Shown piece after piece: positions 1 to 7,790 of a stretch of DNA of 32,356 bases (within the stretch, counting starts at the first letter, position 1; every line of letters starts with the position of its first letter). The DNA comes from Anaerolineae bacterium (GTDB lineage: Bacteria; Chloroflexota; Anaerolineae; Anaerolineales; Villigracilaceae), in NCBI GenBank assembly GCA_018648685.1, contig JABGQT010000120.1:1-32356 (forward strand), in the 5' to 3' direction. The position numbers and the translations under genes were made by a program. Below the pieces are notes generated by a model. The model ran no database searches. It was given only the letters and a program-made list of their open reading frames with translations, and was not told where the DNA came from.

Positions 1-79
1 GCAAGAAAGCTTTTCATAAACATATTGTAAGGCAAAAGAAAAGTACAAAAAATCATCTAATCTAAGCAAGGAGAAATGA

Positions 80-1159
80 ATGGGCAAGAAGAAAGTACGT
101 GTAGCAATTATTGGCGTAGGAAACTGTGCATCATCACTGGTGCAGGGTGTTCACTACTATAAAGATGCAACTGATGACGAGACAGTCCCTGGCATAATGA
201 ACGTCAATTTGGCAGGGTACCATATCAACGATATTGAATTCACAATGGGTATAGATGTCAATATCACCAAAGTTGGTAAAGACCTCTCTGAAGCCATTTT
301 CGCTGAACCCAATAATACTTATAAATTTTCCAGAGTGCCCAAAATGGACGTGCCCGTTGTACGCGGTATGACCCACGATGGCCTGGGGAAATATCTCAAA
401 GAAGTCATTACGCCAGCTCCCGGTGCCACAGCAAATATCGCCAAGCTGCTCAAAGAGACCAAAACCGATGTGGTGCTGAACTTCCTTCCCGTCGGCTCAG
501 AAATGGCAACCAAATGGTATGTAGAACAAGCCCTCGAAGCAGGCTGCGCCTTTGTGAACGGCATCCCCGTTTTCATTGCCTCCGAAAAATACTGGGCAGA
601 TCGCTTTAGAGAAAAGGGATTGCCCATCTTGGGCGATGACATCAAATCGCAGGTGGGCGCGACAATTTTACACCGTGTCTTGACCACCCTCTTTGTCGAT
701 CGTGGTGTTCGGCTTGATCACACCTATCAACTTAACTTTGGGGGAAACACTGACTTCCTGAATATGCTCGAACGAGATCGTCTTGAATCGAAGAAAATCT
801 CAAAAACTGGTGCGGTCACATCCATGCTCCCCTACGATATTGGCGCAGATAATGTTCATGTTGGTCCCAGCGATCATGTGCCATGGTTAAGCGACCGCAA
901 ATGGTGCTATGTGCGTATGGAAGGCACAACCTTCGGTGAAGTCCCCCTAAATGTGGAAGCCAAATTGGAAGTCTGGGATAGCCCCAACTCCGCTGGCGTG
1001 ATGATCGACGCAGTCCGCTGCGCGAAAATCGCTCTTGATCGAGGCTTGTCCGGTCCCATCATCGCCCCTTCATCCTATTTCTTCAAAACGCCACCCAAGC
1101 AATTCCGGGACAGCGTTTGCAAAGAAATGACCGAAGCATTTGTTGCTGGTGAAGAATAG
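80..1159 (+). CDS. ino1: myo-inositol-1-phosphate synthase
   Basis: The 359-residue protein matches the compact prokaryotic inositol-3-phosphate synthase family, which isomerises glucose 6-phosphate to inositol phosphate with NAD in the cytoplasm, the first step to inositol lipids or inositol-derived solutes. An N-terminal Rossmann motif ([13 protein letters not shown], about residues 8-20) should bind NAD. The family-typical stretches [12 protein letters not shown] and [10 protein letters not shown], the latter holding the conserved lysine of the active-site region, are both present. The length is the usual one for archaeal/actinobacterial-type enzymes and much shorter than eukaryotic ones. 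The ATG at 80 follows AAGGAG with good spacing; an out-of-frame ATG lies just upstream. A terminator hairpin follows the stop, so the gene appears to be transcribed alone or as the last gene of a unit that starts left of the window. Confidence 0.93.
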   Translation: MGKKKVRVAIIGVGNCASSLVQGVHYYKDATDDETVPGIMNVNLAGYHINDIEFTMGIDVNITKVGKDLSEAIFAEPNNTYKFSRVPKMDVPVVRGMTHDGLGKYLKEVITPAPGATANIAKLLKETKTDVVLNFLPVGSEMATKWYVEQALEAGCAFVNGIPVFIASEKYWADRFREKGLPILGDDIKSQVGATILHRVLTTLFVDRGVRLDHTYQLNFGGNTDFLNMLERDRLESKKISKTGAVTSMLPYDIGADNVHVGPSDHVPWLSDRKWCYVRMEGTTFGEVPLNVEAKLEVWDSPNSAGVMIDAVRCAKIALDRGLSGPIIAPSSYFFKTPPKQFRDSVCKEMTEAFVAGEE

Positions 1160-1196
1160 GAACAAGACTTCAGACTTTAAACTATGTTTAAGACAA

Positions 1197-1230
1197 AATG
1201 TGGACTTCGTTGCGAAGTCCGCATTTTTTT
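1197..1230 (+). terminator. Rho-independent terminator of ino1
   Basis: The stem AATGTGGACTTCG pairs with CGAAGTCCGCATT (one G-T pair) around a 3-nt TTG loop and is followed by a T run. It lies 40 nt after the ino1 stop. Confidence 0.85.
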
Positions 1231-1235
1231 ATTAC

Positions 1236-1434
1236 CTGATGTTACGCATTATTTGAATGTCAGAGTCGTGCCCCCCTGCCCTTCGGGCATCCCCCCATTT
1301 TAAAAAGCAAAAATGGGGGGGGACCAGCCTGAATTAGTGTTATAAGTCAGCTCCTCCCCCAAATTCCAAGTGCATGGAATTTGGGGGAGGCTGGAAGGGG
1401 GCTAAAACAGCAAAAAAATCGTGCGTAACATCAG
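1236..1434. mobile_element. MITE-like element, copy 1 (13-bp perfect terminal inverted repeats)
   Basis: CTGATGTTACGCA at 1236-1248 is the exact reverse complement of TGCGTAACATCAG at 1422-1434, giving a 199-bp element with no coding sequence. Inside are a C/G-rich hairpin around 1290-1322 and a perfect 16-bp stem (1353-1368 with 1375-1390). Related copies lie at 10303-10566 and, truncated, from 28427. No clear target-site duplication is visible beside the ends, which weakens but does not exclude a transposon origin. No transposase is encoded in the window. Confidence 0.7.
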
Positions 1435-1446
1435 TTATTTAGAACC

Positions 1447-1514
1447 TATCCGAAAGAAAAATAATTTAGAACGCTCCCTGCGTCGAGGGCGGCGGCTAGA
1501 GCAATTTTAGAATA
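1447..1514. repeat. short palindromic repeat, family 3, copy 1
   Basis: This repeat shares the core CCCTGCGTCGAGGGCGGCG, which can fold as CCCT/AGGG, with a second copy at 11310-11373. Both copies have A/T-rich ends that are roughly inverted (TATCC... and ...TTTTAGAATA here). It sits directly after MITE-like copy 1. Its function is unknown; it may act as a folded 3' end between convergent genes. Confidence 0.55.
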
Positions 1515-1541
1515 GATTCTAGACCAAAGCCAAGCGTAAGT

Positions 1542-1913
1542 TTATTTTTTGTCGTCCTTGAGAAAGATGCTCAGGATCATCGTCACAATGCTGACAACGA
1601 GACCACCCAAAAAAGCGTTCCAGAAGACAGGAGTAGCAATACTCAAGCCAACGCCAAATCCTTGACCGACTACACTTGTGAGCCAGAAGAGGAAGGTGTT
1701 AATGAGCAGCGAGAAAAGCCCCAGCGTTAGAACGATGAGAGGCAAGGTAAAGAGTTTGATGATGGGGCGCAAAATGGCATTGATCAGCCCAAAGATGAGC
1801 GCAAGCCATAGCAGGGAAGATAGTTTCCCTCCCAGTTCAATGCCTGGTACAAGGTAAACGGCCAAGGCGATAGCAATTGCGTTAACGACCCAACGAGTAA
1901 TAAAGCGTTTCAT
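1542..1913 (-). CDS. small integral membrane protein, phage-holin-4 / YvlD-like family
   Basis: The 123-residue protein is almost entirely hydrophobic, with four predicted membrane helices at about residues 8-25, 31-50, 55-82 and 90-115, and ends in a charged KDDKK tail. The pattern NAIAIALAVYLVPGI plus NAILRPIIKLFTLPL is typical of the family annotated as mycobacterial-type four-helix phage holin (PF04020; YvlD of Bacillus). Despite the name, members are ordinary chromosomal proteins of unknown function, and no phage genes surround this one. An AAGGAG site sits about 6 nt before the ATG. It is a single gene, convergent with ino1. Confidence 0.8.
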   Translation of the reverse strand: MKRFITRWVVNAIAIALAVYLVPGIELGGKLSSLLWLALIFGLINAILRPIIKLFTLPLIVLTLGLFSLLINTFLFWLTSVVGQGFGVGLSIATPVFWNAFLGGLVVSIVTMILSIFLKDDKK

Positions 1914-2091
1914 TTTTTCTCCTTTTGTATATCAAAATATACGATAAATATAAATTTCGGTTGCAGGCTAGTGCATTTACAAACAAGCTATTTGTAGTGT
2001 TCCAACCTTGCGAGAGTTGAATTGAAGATACGCTCCGTGAAAAAAACAACTCTCGCAAGGTTTTTGTACAAATATCTCTCTTGATTATGCA

Positions 2092-3054
2092 CTAGGCTTT
2101 TCCGTCTGCGCGCATCCAGAGGAGGTTACGGCGAAGGGTAAAGCCTGCTTTTTCAAAAGCATCATGGCATTCGCCCGCAGGAAAGTCGATGTAGAGATCA
2201 CGTTTTTTTGCGGCTAGATGAAAACGGGCGTGGAGCAGGAGTTCTGCAAGAGATGCGGAATCTGTTTGGGCTGCGGTAGCAAGCCAGAGAGGCGAGCGAC
2301 GCGTCATTGTCCCTTTCCAAATCAACGCGGCATCCAACTTCCCATTTTTTTGAATAGACCACTGGCGAATATCGCCTTCTACAAAAAGTTTATAGAGCCA
2401 ATATTTGAGACCGGGTTTGAAATTTTTCCAGTCGGGGATTCTGTACCATGTCATTTCTTGGGGGTAGCTTTTTTTGAGAAATTGGTACTGATCCTCCCAA
2501 AAACGGGCTGGAGGAGCAATAATTTTAGCGTGGATAGGAGCCTGATCTGGCTGAAGCGTGGATGTAGCATTCCATGTAGTACGGCGGGAACGTGTTTGAA
2601 AACCGAGATTTTCGTAGAGTTTGACTGCGCTAAGATTTTCCTCTTCTACATGAACCCAAATTGATTCTGCGCCATGGTTGCGAGCATGCACCACCCCCTT
2701 TTGTGTGAGTGCCTTCGCGATGCCTTTACGCCTGTGGTCGGGATGAACGGCAACATTGGCCAGCAAGAAAACCGTTTTTCCTCTCTCTCGAAAGGGGATG
2801 ATGCTGATGTTGCCGACGATTTTCTTTTCTTCTTCCCAAACATAGCCATGCAAAGGCATAGATGTGGATGCCCAGCTTAGGAAACTTGAGTTTTTGCTAG
2901 CGCGGCGCATTTGCTGAACATAGCCTCTCCCTTCGCTATCCATATTGTGGTGAAAACAAAGTTCCACGAGATCAGCAACTTTGGAAAGGTCTCGCATGAT
3001 ATTCAGTTTGCGTAATTCGCCGACCGGTCTTTGAGTAAGACTAAGTGTTGTCAT
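2092..3054 (-). CDS. GNAT-family N-acetyltransferase
   Basis: The N-terminal half carries a GNAT fold: the strand VFLLANVAVHPDHRRKGIA contains the acetyl-CoA pyrophosphate-binding signature (R-R-K-G-I-A, about residues 107-112), followed by WVHVEEENLSAVKLYENLGF, the usual motif B (about 134-152). The C-terminal 150 residues are divergent and may be a second, degenerate GNAT domain, as in double-GNAT enzymes; the substrate cannot be named. No Shine-Dalgarno precedes the ATG. Instead TATAAT ends 7 nt before it, so the mRNA may be leaderless. The gene is monocistronic. Confidence 0.8.
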   Translation of the reverse strand: MTTLSLTQRPVGELRKLNIMRDLSKVADLVELCFHHNMDSEGRGYVQQMRRASKNSSFLSWASTSMPLHGYVWEEEKKIVGNISIIPFRERGKTVFLLANVAVHPDHRRKGIAKALTQKGVVHARNHGAESIWVHVEEENLSAVKLYENLGFQTRSRRTTWNATSTLQPDQAPIHAKIIAPPARFWEDQYQFLKKSYPQEMTWYRIPDWKNFKPGLKYWLYKLFVEGDIRQWSIQKNGKLDAALIWKGTMTRRSPLWLATAAQTDSASLAELLLHARFHLAAKKRDLYIDFPAGECHDAFEKAGFTLRRNLLWMRADGKA

Positions 3055-3061
3055 TGGCGAT

Positions 3062-3067
3062 ATTATA
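3062..3067 (-). promoter_or_regulatory. -10 box of the GNAT gene, predicted leaderless start
   Basis: On the minus strand TATAAT is followed by 7 nt (atcgcca) and then the ATG at 3054. Normal -10 to +1 spacing would place transcription initiation at or beside the A of ATG. No convincing -35 box and no Shine-Dalgarno are seen. Confidence 0.55.
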
Positions 3068-3112
3068 CTTGCATTGCTTATGGATAAATCATTTAGACTT
3101 CACACAATAAGG

Positions 3113-3241
3113 TGTCATTGCGAATCCCGATGCTTTTCAGGGTGAAGCAATCTCCCCTTCAGCGTGGGAGATTGCCGCGTCGCAAAAGCATGCTCCTCGC
3201 AACGACATAGCTTTGTCTAGACTTTATTTGGGTTATCCATT
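3113..3241. repeat. dispersed palindromic repeat, family 2, copy A
   Basis: TGTCATTGCGA at 3113-3123 is matched by the inverted TCGCAACGACA at 3197-3207 (one mismatch). Between them lie the inverted motifs GAAGCAATCTCC and GGAGATTGCCGCGTCGC. The following 30 bases (ACTTTATTTGGG...TCCAT) are shared with copy D at 28561-28660. It fills the middle of the 443-bp gap between the GNAT and DUF389 genes. The remainder of that gap holds the DUF389 promoter and nothing else recognisable. Confidence 0.65.
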
Positions 3242-3450
3242 AGGTATCTTGATTATTTTTGCGTTGCGTAAATTTGAATATTGTCAGGTATGCACAATTT
3301 GCAGGACTTTCGCTTTGAAATTAAGAAACGAGGATACGTTGCACCATAAAGGTTAGATTCTGCTCTTCGACGAGTAAAATACTCATCGATAGACATTTTC
3401 TCATCAAAGTTGGTGCGACGCACACCTACCCGATCGAAAGTTCTAATTTG

Positions 3451-3479
3451 TTTGCAATTCATGTCTAACAAGGTAGAAT
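3451..3479 (+). promoter_or_regulatory. sigma-70-type promoter of the DUF389 gene
   Basis: TTTGCA (3451-3456), a 17-bp spacer and TAGAAT (3474-3479) lie 18 bp before the ATG at 3498, with AGGA at 3486-3489 as a short ribosome binding site. Confidence 0.5.
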
Positions 3480-3497
3480 TGTTGCAGGAAACTATCT

Positions 3498-4949
3498 ATG
3501 GAAGAAAACAAACAAGCCCCCCCTCCTGTTCGTGTGCAATTACGTTACTGGTTTCGTAAATTTGTTCCACCAGTCAGCCGAGAACGACGCGGTGAAGTGC
3601 GCGTTAATTTAAGAGATTCTGCACAACCCGATTTTGAGTATTTCGTGTTGGTCGTACTCTCAAGTATGATCGCGACTCTTGGTTTGCTCACAAATTCTGG
3701 GGCAGTAATCATCGGTGCCATGCTCGTTGCACCACTTATGTCGCCAATTATTGGTTTGGGGCTAGGCTCGCTTGTTGGTGATGAAAAATTACTCAAATAT
3801 GCTGTGAGCGCAATTTTGCGCGGCGCAGGGATTGCCGTTATTATCTCTATTCTTTTAACCTGGCTCAATAATGCACTCCCATTTGTAACTTTACAAGAAC
3901 TCCCTATCGAGGTTATTTCCCGTACCAGTCCATCTCCAATTGATCTTTTGATTGCTCTTGCTGGCGGTCTTGCTGCCGCTTTTGCTCTGGCACAACCCTC
4001 GCTTTCTGCGGCTCTGCCAGGTGTTGCTATTGCCACAGCTTTAATGCCTCCGCTCGGTGTTATTGGGATCGGCATCGCTATGGGGCGCTGGGAAGTCGCT
4101 GGCGGCGCATTTTTACTCTTTGTTACCAATGCTGTCACTATCGCCTTTGCCTCTATGCTGGTCTTTTTTGCGCTGGGTTTTAACCCCGGAACAAAAGACG
4201 GAGAGCGCGTTCCGCGCAGCCTTACAATTTCAGCTTTGGTAACACTCATTATGCTCTTACCTCTGACTTATTTCAGCATAACGGCTTTTCAAAAATCAAG
4301 CCGAACACGTGAGATCAATGCCGTTGTTGCTGAAGAAGTGAGCAAATTTGGGGCAGAACTTATTGAACTTAGCGTTGGAGCCAGTGAAAACGATGTGCTG
4401 GACCTCACAATCACGATCCGAACACCAAAACGTCTTTATTATGGTGATGTCAATAGCCTTCAAGAAGAAATTGCTGTGCGGTTGCAAGACACCGTTGCGA
4501 TTGTAGTTAATCAAGTTATTGCAGATACTTTAGATCCACTGATTCCGCCAACTTTTACGTCCACACCGACGCCTCCTACGCTTACCCCAACAGCAACGCT
4601 TACATCAACGCCTAGTCAGACACCGCTACCAACGACAACTGCCACATTCACAGCAACTTATACTCCCACGCCAACTCAGGTAACAGCCCTCGTTCAAAAC
4701 GTCTTTAATGATTACGATCAATGTCTGGAACTACACCAGCGCGCAGGTTTCAATAGCCCCGTTATAGGACGCGTTCAGAATGCTCGTTTTATTACCATTC
4801 TCTATGGGACAAGAACGATCAGCGGGCTTGCGTGGGTAGAGGTTGAAGATCAGGAAGAACGAATTGGTTGGATTCCACAGGTCTGTACTTTCCCTGTCAC
4901 CCTTACGCCTACAAAAACACCCCAAGTAACTGCTACCCCTTCAAACTAA
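3498..4949 (+). CDS. DUF389 membrane protein with C-terminal SH3-like domain
   Basis: Residues about 35-275 are a DUF389 domain: several membrane helices with the signature GLLTNSGAVIIGAMLVAPLM near residue 60 and LAQPSLSAALPGVAIATALM further on. The function of DUF389 is not established, and neighbours give no clue. A soluble segment (about 275-350) is followed by a Thr/Pro-rich linker of roughly 40 residues and then about 75 residues resembling a bacterial SH3 domain (start LVQNVFNDYDQCLELHQRAG, end RIGWIPQVCTF), here with two cysteines. The linker and SH3-like part are an addition to the core family and resemble those of the lipoprotein at 19399-20178, suggesting an extracellular C-terminus that contacts the cell wall or envelope. 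It has its own promoter. Confidence 0.85.
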   Translation: MEENKQAPPPVRVQLRYWFRKFVPPVSRERRGEVRVNLRDSAQPDFEYFVLVVLSSMIATLGLLTNSGAVIIGAMLVAPLMSPIIGLGLGSLVGDEKLLKYAVSAILRGAGIAVIISILLTWLNNALPFVTLQELPIEVISRTSPSPIDLLIALAGGLAAAFALAQPSLSAALPGVAIATALMPPLGVIGIGIAMGRWEVAGGAFLLFVTNAVTIAFASMLVFFALGFNPGTKDGERVPRSLTISALVTLIMLLPLTYFSITAFQKSSRTREINAVVAEEVSKFGAELIELSVGASENDVLDLTITIRTPKRLYYGDVNSLQEEIAVRLQDTVAIVVNQVIADTLDPLIPPTFTSTPTPPTLTPTATLTSTPSQTPLPTTTATFTATYTPTPTQVTALVQNVFNDYDQCLELHQRAGFNSPVIGRVQNARFITILYGTRTISGLAWVEVEDQEERIGWIPQVCTFPVTLTPTKTPQVTATPSN

Positions 4950-5001
4950 AACTCTTATATTGCTCTAACGCTGCATCAGCATTCTGCTAATCTTTTTTTG
5001 C

Positions 5002-5007
5002 TATACT
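5002..5007 (+). promoter_or_regulatory. possible extended -10 promoter for clpC
   Basis: TTGCTATACT holds an extended -10 (TGC before TATACT) without a good -35. No CtsR-type or CIRCE operator was found in the 228-bp gap before clpC, which otherwise contains nothing recognisable. Confidence 0.35.
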
Positions 5008-5177
5008 GTTTTTATATTTTCCAAAGAAAAACTGAGAATAGCGGATGAGGTGATTTAACGAATACATCCATATTCACAGGCACACTTTTTTTAACGGAAT
5101 CCAACTAAAAACACCCTCCGCTCCGCTACGAGTGCAGGCAAGAGCGTTTCCCCTCATCCTAAAAAAGGATAAAAATT

Positions 5178-7652
5178 ATGATGCGATTTGATCGCTTTAC
5201 CGAAAGAGCGCAAGAAGCAGCTCAACGCGCTGCTGAGATAATCCAGCGTTATGGGCATAATCAGATTGATACCGAGCATATTTTGTTGGCGTTAATTGAG
5301 CAACCCAATGGCGTAGTGCCGCAAATTCTTGAAAATCTACAAGTTATCCCACAAGCTCTGATTGAGCGTCTTGATACAGCTTTGAAAGCTAGCCCGAAGG
5401 CAAATATTTTTGGTAGTGGCGCAGGGCAAATTTTTATTACACCACGCGTTAAGCGGATCATTGACCTCGCCAACGGGGAAGCCAGCCGCTTAAAAGATGA
5501 GTATATTTCTACCGAGCATCTTTTCCTGGCGATTTTAAGTGAACGCAACACTCCTGCCGCACGGATGTTGGAACAAGCAGGCATTACCCGCGACCGAGTA
5601 ATGGGTGCGATTAAAGAATTGCGCGGCGGGAAACGCGTGACCGATAAAAAAGCAGAATCTAATTACAAAGTTTTAGAAAAATATTCCAGGGATTTGACAA
5701 AGCTCGCTCGTGAAGGGAAGCTTGATCCTGTTATTGGACGTGATACCGAAATTTTACGTTTAGTGCAAATCCTTTCACGGCGAACGAAAAATAACCCCGT
5801 TCTCATCGGTGAAGCGGGCGTGGGGAAAACCGCCATAGCCGAAGGGCTTGCCCAAAAAATAGTAGATAATGATGTGCCCGAAATCTTGAGCGGAAAGAAA
5901 GTTGTTTCACTTGATCTAGGTAGCATGATCGCTGGTTCACGTTTCAGAGGTGAATTTGAAGAACGTCTGAAATCGACTATTGACGAAGTACAGCAATCAG
6001 ATGGCGAAATTATTTTGCTGATCGATGAATTACATACAGTCGTTGGCGCGGGCGCAGCATCGGGTGCGTTAGATGCTTCAAATATGCTTAAGCCAGCTCT
6101 GGCACGCGGCGAACTCCAATGTATAGGCGCGACAACCTTAGATGAATTCCATAAATATATAGAAAAAGATGCTGCGCTAGAGCGTCGCTTTGCGCCCATT
6201 TATGTAGAAGAACCGAGTGTAGAAGATACGATCTTGATGTTACAAGGATTGCGCGACCGTTATGAAGCCCATCATAAAGTTCGCTTTTCAGATGAGGCGC
6301 TCGTTGCTGCGGCTCAATTGGCAGACCGCTATGTAACTGACCGCCATCTACCCGACAAAGCAATTGACTTGATGGATGAATCGGCTGCGAAATTGCGCGT
6401 TGCCCTTTACTCGCTCCCCGACGACCTGAAAGGTATGAAAAGCGAAATTGATCGCCTCACCGCTGAAGAAGAGTTAGCTGGTACAGAACGTGAGTACGAG
6501 CATGCTGCCAAAATGAAAACAAAACTTTTACGGCTTGAAGAAGAGTTCAAAAGCAGACGTGGCCAATGGGAGGAGGAACATAAACTCGACGAAGTAGTTG
6601 ATACAAACGATATTGCAGAAGTCGTCAACCAGTGGACAGGGATTCCCGTCTCGCAGATGATGGAAACCGAAGCGAAGAAATTGATCGAGATGGAAGAGCG
6701 TATTCACGAAAAAATTATCGGGCAAGGCGCAGCAATTACCGCCATCTCAGATGCAATTCGGCGAGCACGTTCTGGTCTGAAAGACCCGAATCGTCCGATA
6801 GGCTCTTTTATCTTTATCGGTCCTTCCGGCGTTGGCAAAACGGAATTGGCAAAGGCATTGGCTTGGTTTATGTTCGATGATCCCGATGCGTTGGTACGGA
6901 TCGATATGTCAGAATACCGAGAGCAACACACGGCTTCACGGTTGTTCGGCGCGCCTCCGGGGTATGTCGGTTATGAGGAAGGTGGTCAACTAACTGAGGC
7001 TGTTCGCCGTCGTCCCTATCGAGTCGTTCTCTTTGATGAGATTGAAAAAGCGCATCCCGAAGTATGGAATGCTTTGCTCCAAATTCTTGATGATGGTCGA
7101 ATGACGGATGGCCAGGGCAAAGTTGTCGATTTCCGGAACACGATTTTGATCATGACCAGCAATCTCGGCACAGAATATGTGAACAAGAGCGGTCCGATCG
7201 GCTTTTTGAAAAGCTCTGCAACAGATGAAGAACGTGAATCTGACACAAAAATCAATAAGGCTCTTAAAGATGCTTTCAGGCCAGAATTCTTAAATCGTAT
7301 TGATGAGATCATCGCTTTCTCCCCACTCAGCGTTGAAGAGATGGAAGAAATCGTTGATCTGCAAATGAAAGAAATACAAGGACGCTTAAACGAATTTGGC
7401 ATTTCAGCCGCACTAACTTCTGCCGCCCGCACTTGGTTGGCAAAAGAGGGTTACGATAAAGCCTTCGGTGCGCGCCCGCTAAAGAGAGCTTTGCAGAAAT
7501 TTGTGGAAAGCCCTCTTTCGATGAAATTGCTCCAAGGTGATTTCAAGGATGGCGGCTCCATTTTGGTTGATCTTGATACCGAGAAGAACGAGATCGTTTT
7601 TATGGAAGGTGAAAAAATACCGAAAAGCAAAAAGAAAGCTGACGCTGCTTAG
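5178..7652 (+). CDS. clpC: ATP-dependent Clp protease ATPase subunit ClpC
   Basis: An 824-residue Hsp100 unfoldase that would feed proteins to ClpP. The order is: Clp N-terminal double repeat (about 1-145, starting [16 protein letters not shown]); first AAA+ module with Walker A GEAGVGKT at 211-218 and Walker B LLIDEL at 280-285; a short coiled middle segment (about 415-460, UVR-like); second AAA+ module with Walker A GPSGVGKT at 548-555 and Walker B LFDE at 618-621; and the C-terminal D2-small domain ending in a Lys-rich tail. The short middle segment favours ClpC over ClpB. An AAAGGA site precedes ATG 5178; ATG 5181 is an equally possible start. A strong terminator follows and no McsA/McsB/CtsR neighbours are present. 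Confidence 0.93.
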   Translation: MMRFDRFTERAQEAAQRAAEIIQRYGHNQIDTEHILLALIEQPNGVVPQILENLQVIPQALIERLDTALKASPKANIFGSGAGQIFITPRVKRIIDLANGEASRLKDEYISTEHLFLAILSERNTPAARMLEQAGITRDRVMGAIKELRGGKRVTDKKAESNYKVLEKYSRDLTKLAREGKLDPVIGRDTEILRLVQILSRRTKNNPVLIGEAGVGKTAIAEGLAQKIVDNDVPEILSGKKVVSLDLGSMIAGSRFRGEFEERLKSTIDEVQQSDGEIILLIDELHTVVGAGAASGALDASNMLKPALARGELQCIGATTLDEFHKYIEKDAALERRFAPIYVEEPSVEDTILMLQGLRDRYEAHHKVRFSDEALVAAAQLADRYVTDRHLPDKAIDLMDESAAKLRVALYSLPDDLKGMKSEIDRLTAEEELAGTEREYEHAAKMKTKLLRLEEEFKSRRGQWEEEHKLDEVVDTNDIAEVVNQWTGIPVSQMMETEAKKLIEMEERIHEKIIGQGAAITAISDAIRRARSGLKDPNRPIGSFIFIGPSGVGKTELAKALAWFMFDDPDALVRIDMSEYREQHTASRLFGAPPGYVGYEEGGQLTEAVRRRPYRVVLFDEIEKAHPEVWNALLQILDDGRMTDGQGKVVDFRNTILIMTSNLGTEYVNKSGPIGFLKSSATDEERESDTKINKALKDAFRPEFLNRIDEIIAFSPLSVEEMEEIVDLQMKEIQGRLNEFGISAALTSAARTWLAKEGYDKAFGARPLKRALQKFVESPLSMKLLQGDFKDGGSILVDLDTEKNEIVFMEGEKIPKSKKKADAA

Positions 7653-7662
7653 AAAAAACTAA

Positions 7663-7708
7663 GAAAATCAGGTAAAAAGGAAATTCTTTTCACCTGATTT
7701 TCTTTTTA
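7663..7708 (+). terminator. Rho-independent terminator of clpC
   Basis: GAAAATCAGGT (7663-7673) and ACCTGATTTTC (7692-7702) form a perfect 11-bp stem, extended inside by AAAAG/CTTTT and followed by TTTTT. It starts 11 nt after the clpC stop. Confidence 0.9.
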
Positions 7709-7790
7709 AGCTAAAATGAATGAAATATATCTGAAATAACAAGTGATTTCTCCCTTCGTTCACTTATCACATTTTTTACAGGAGACTCTC

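Noticed and set aside
1542-1913. Phage holin as sign of a prophage
   Set aside because: The family name is historical; no phage structural, lysis or integrase gene is nearby.
3253-3471. 72-residue minus-strand frame
   Set aside because: No ribosome site, no recognisable domain, and it overlaps the promoter of the DUF389 gene.
3545-4249. 234-residue minus-strand frame
   Set aside because: It is the reverse shadow of the DUF389 coding sequence and has no ribosome site or domain.
7743-7790. GTG start for the metalloprotease, 16 residues earlier
   Set aside because: ATG 7791 has AGGAG at ideal spacing and begins right before the membrane helix.
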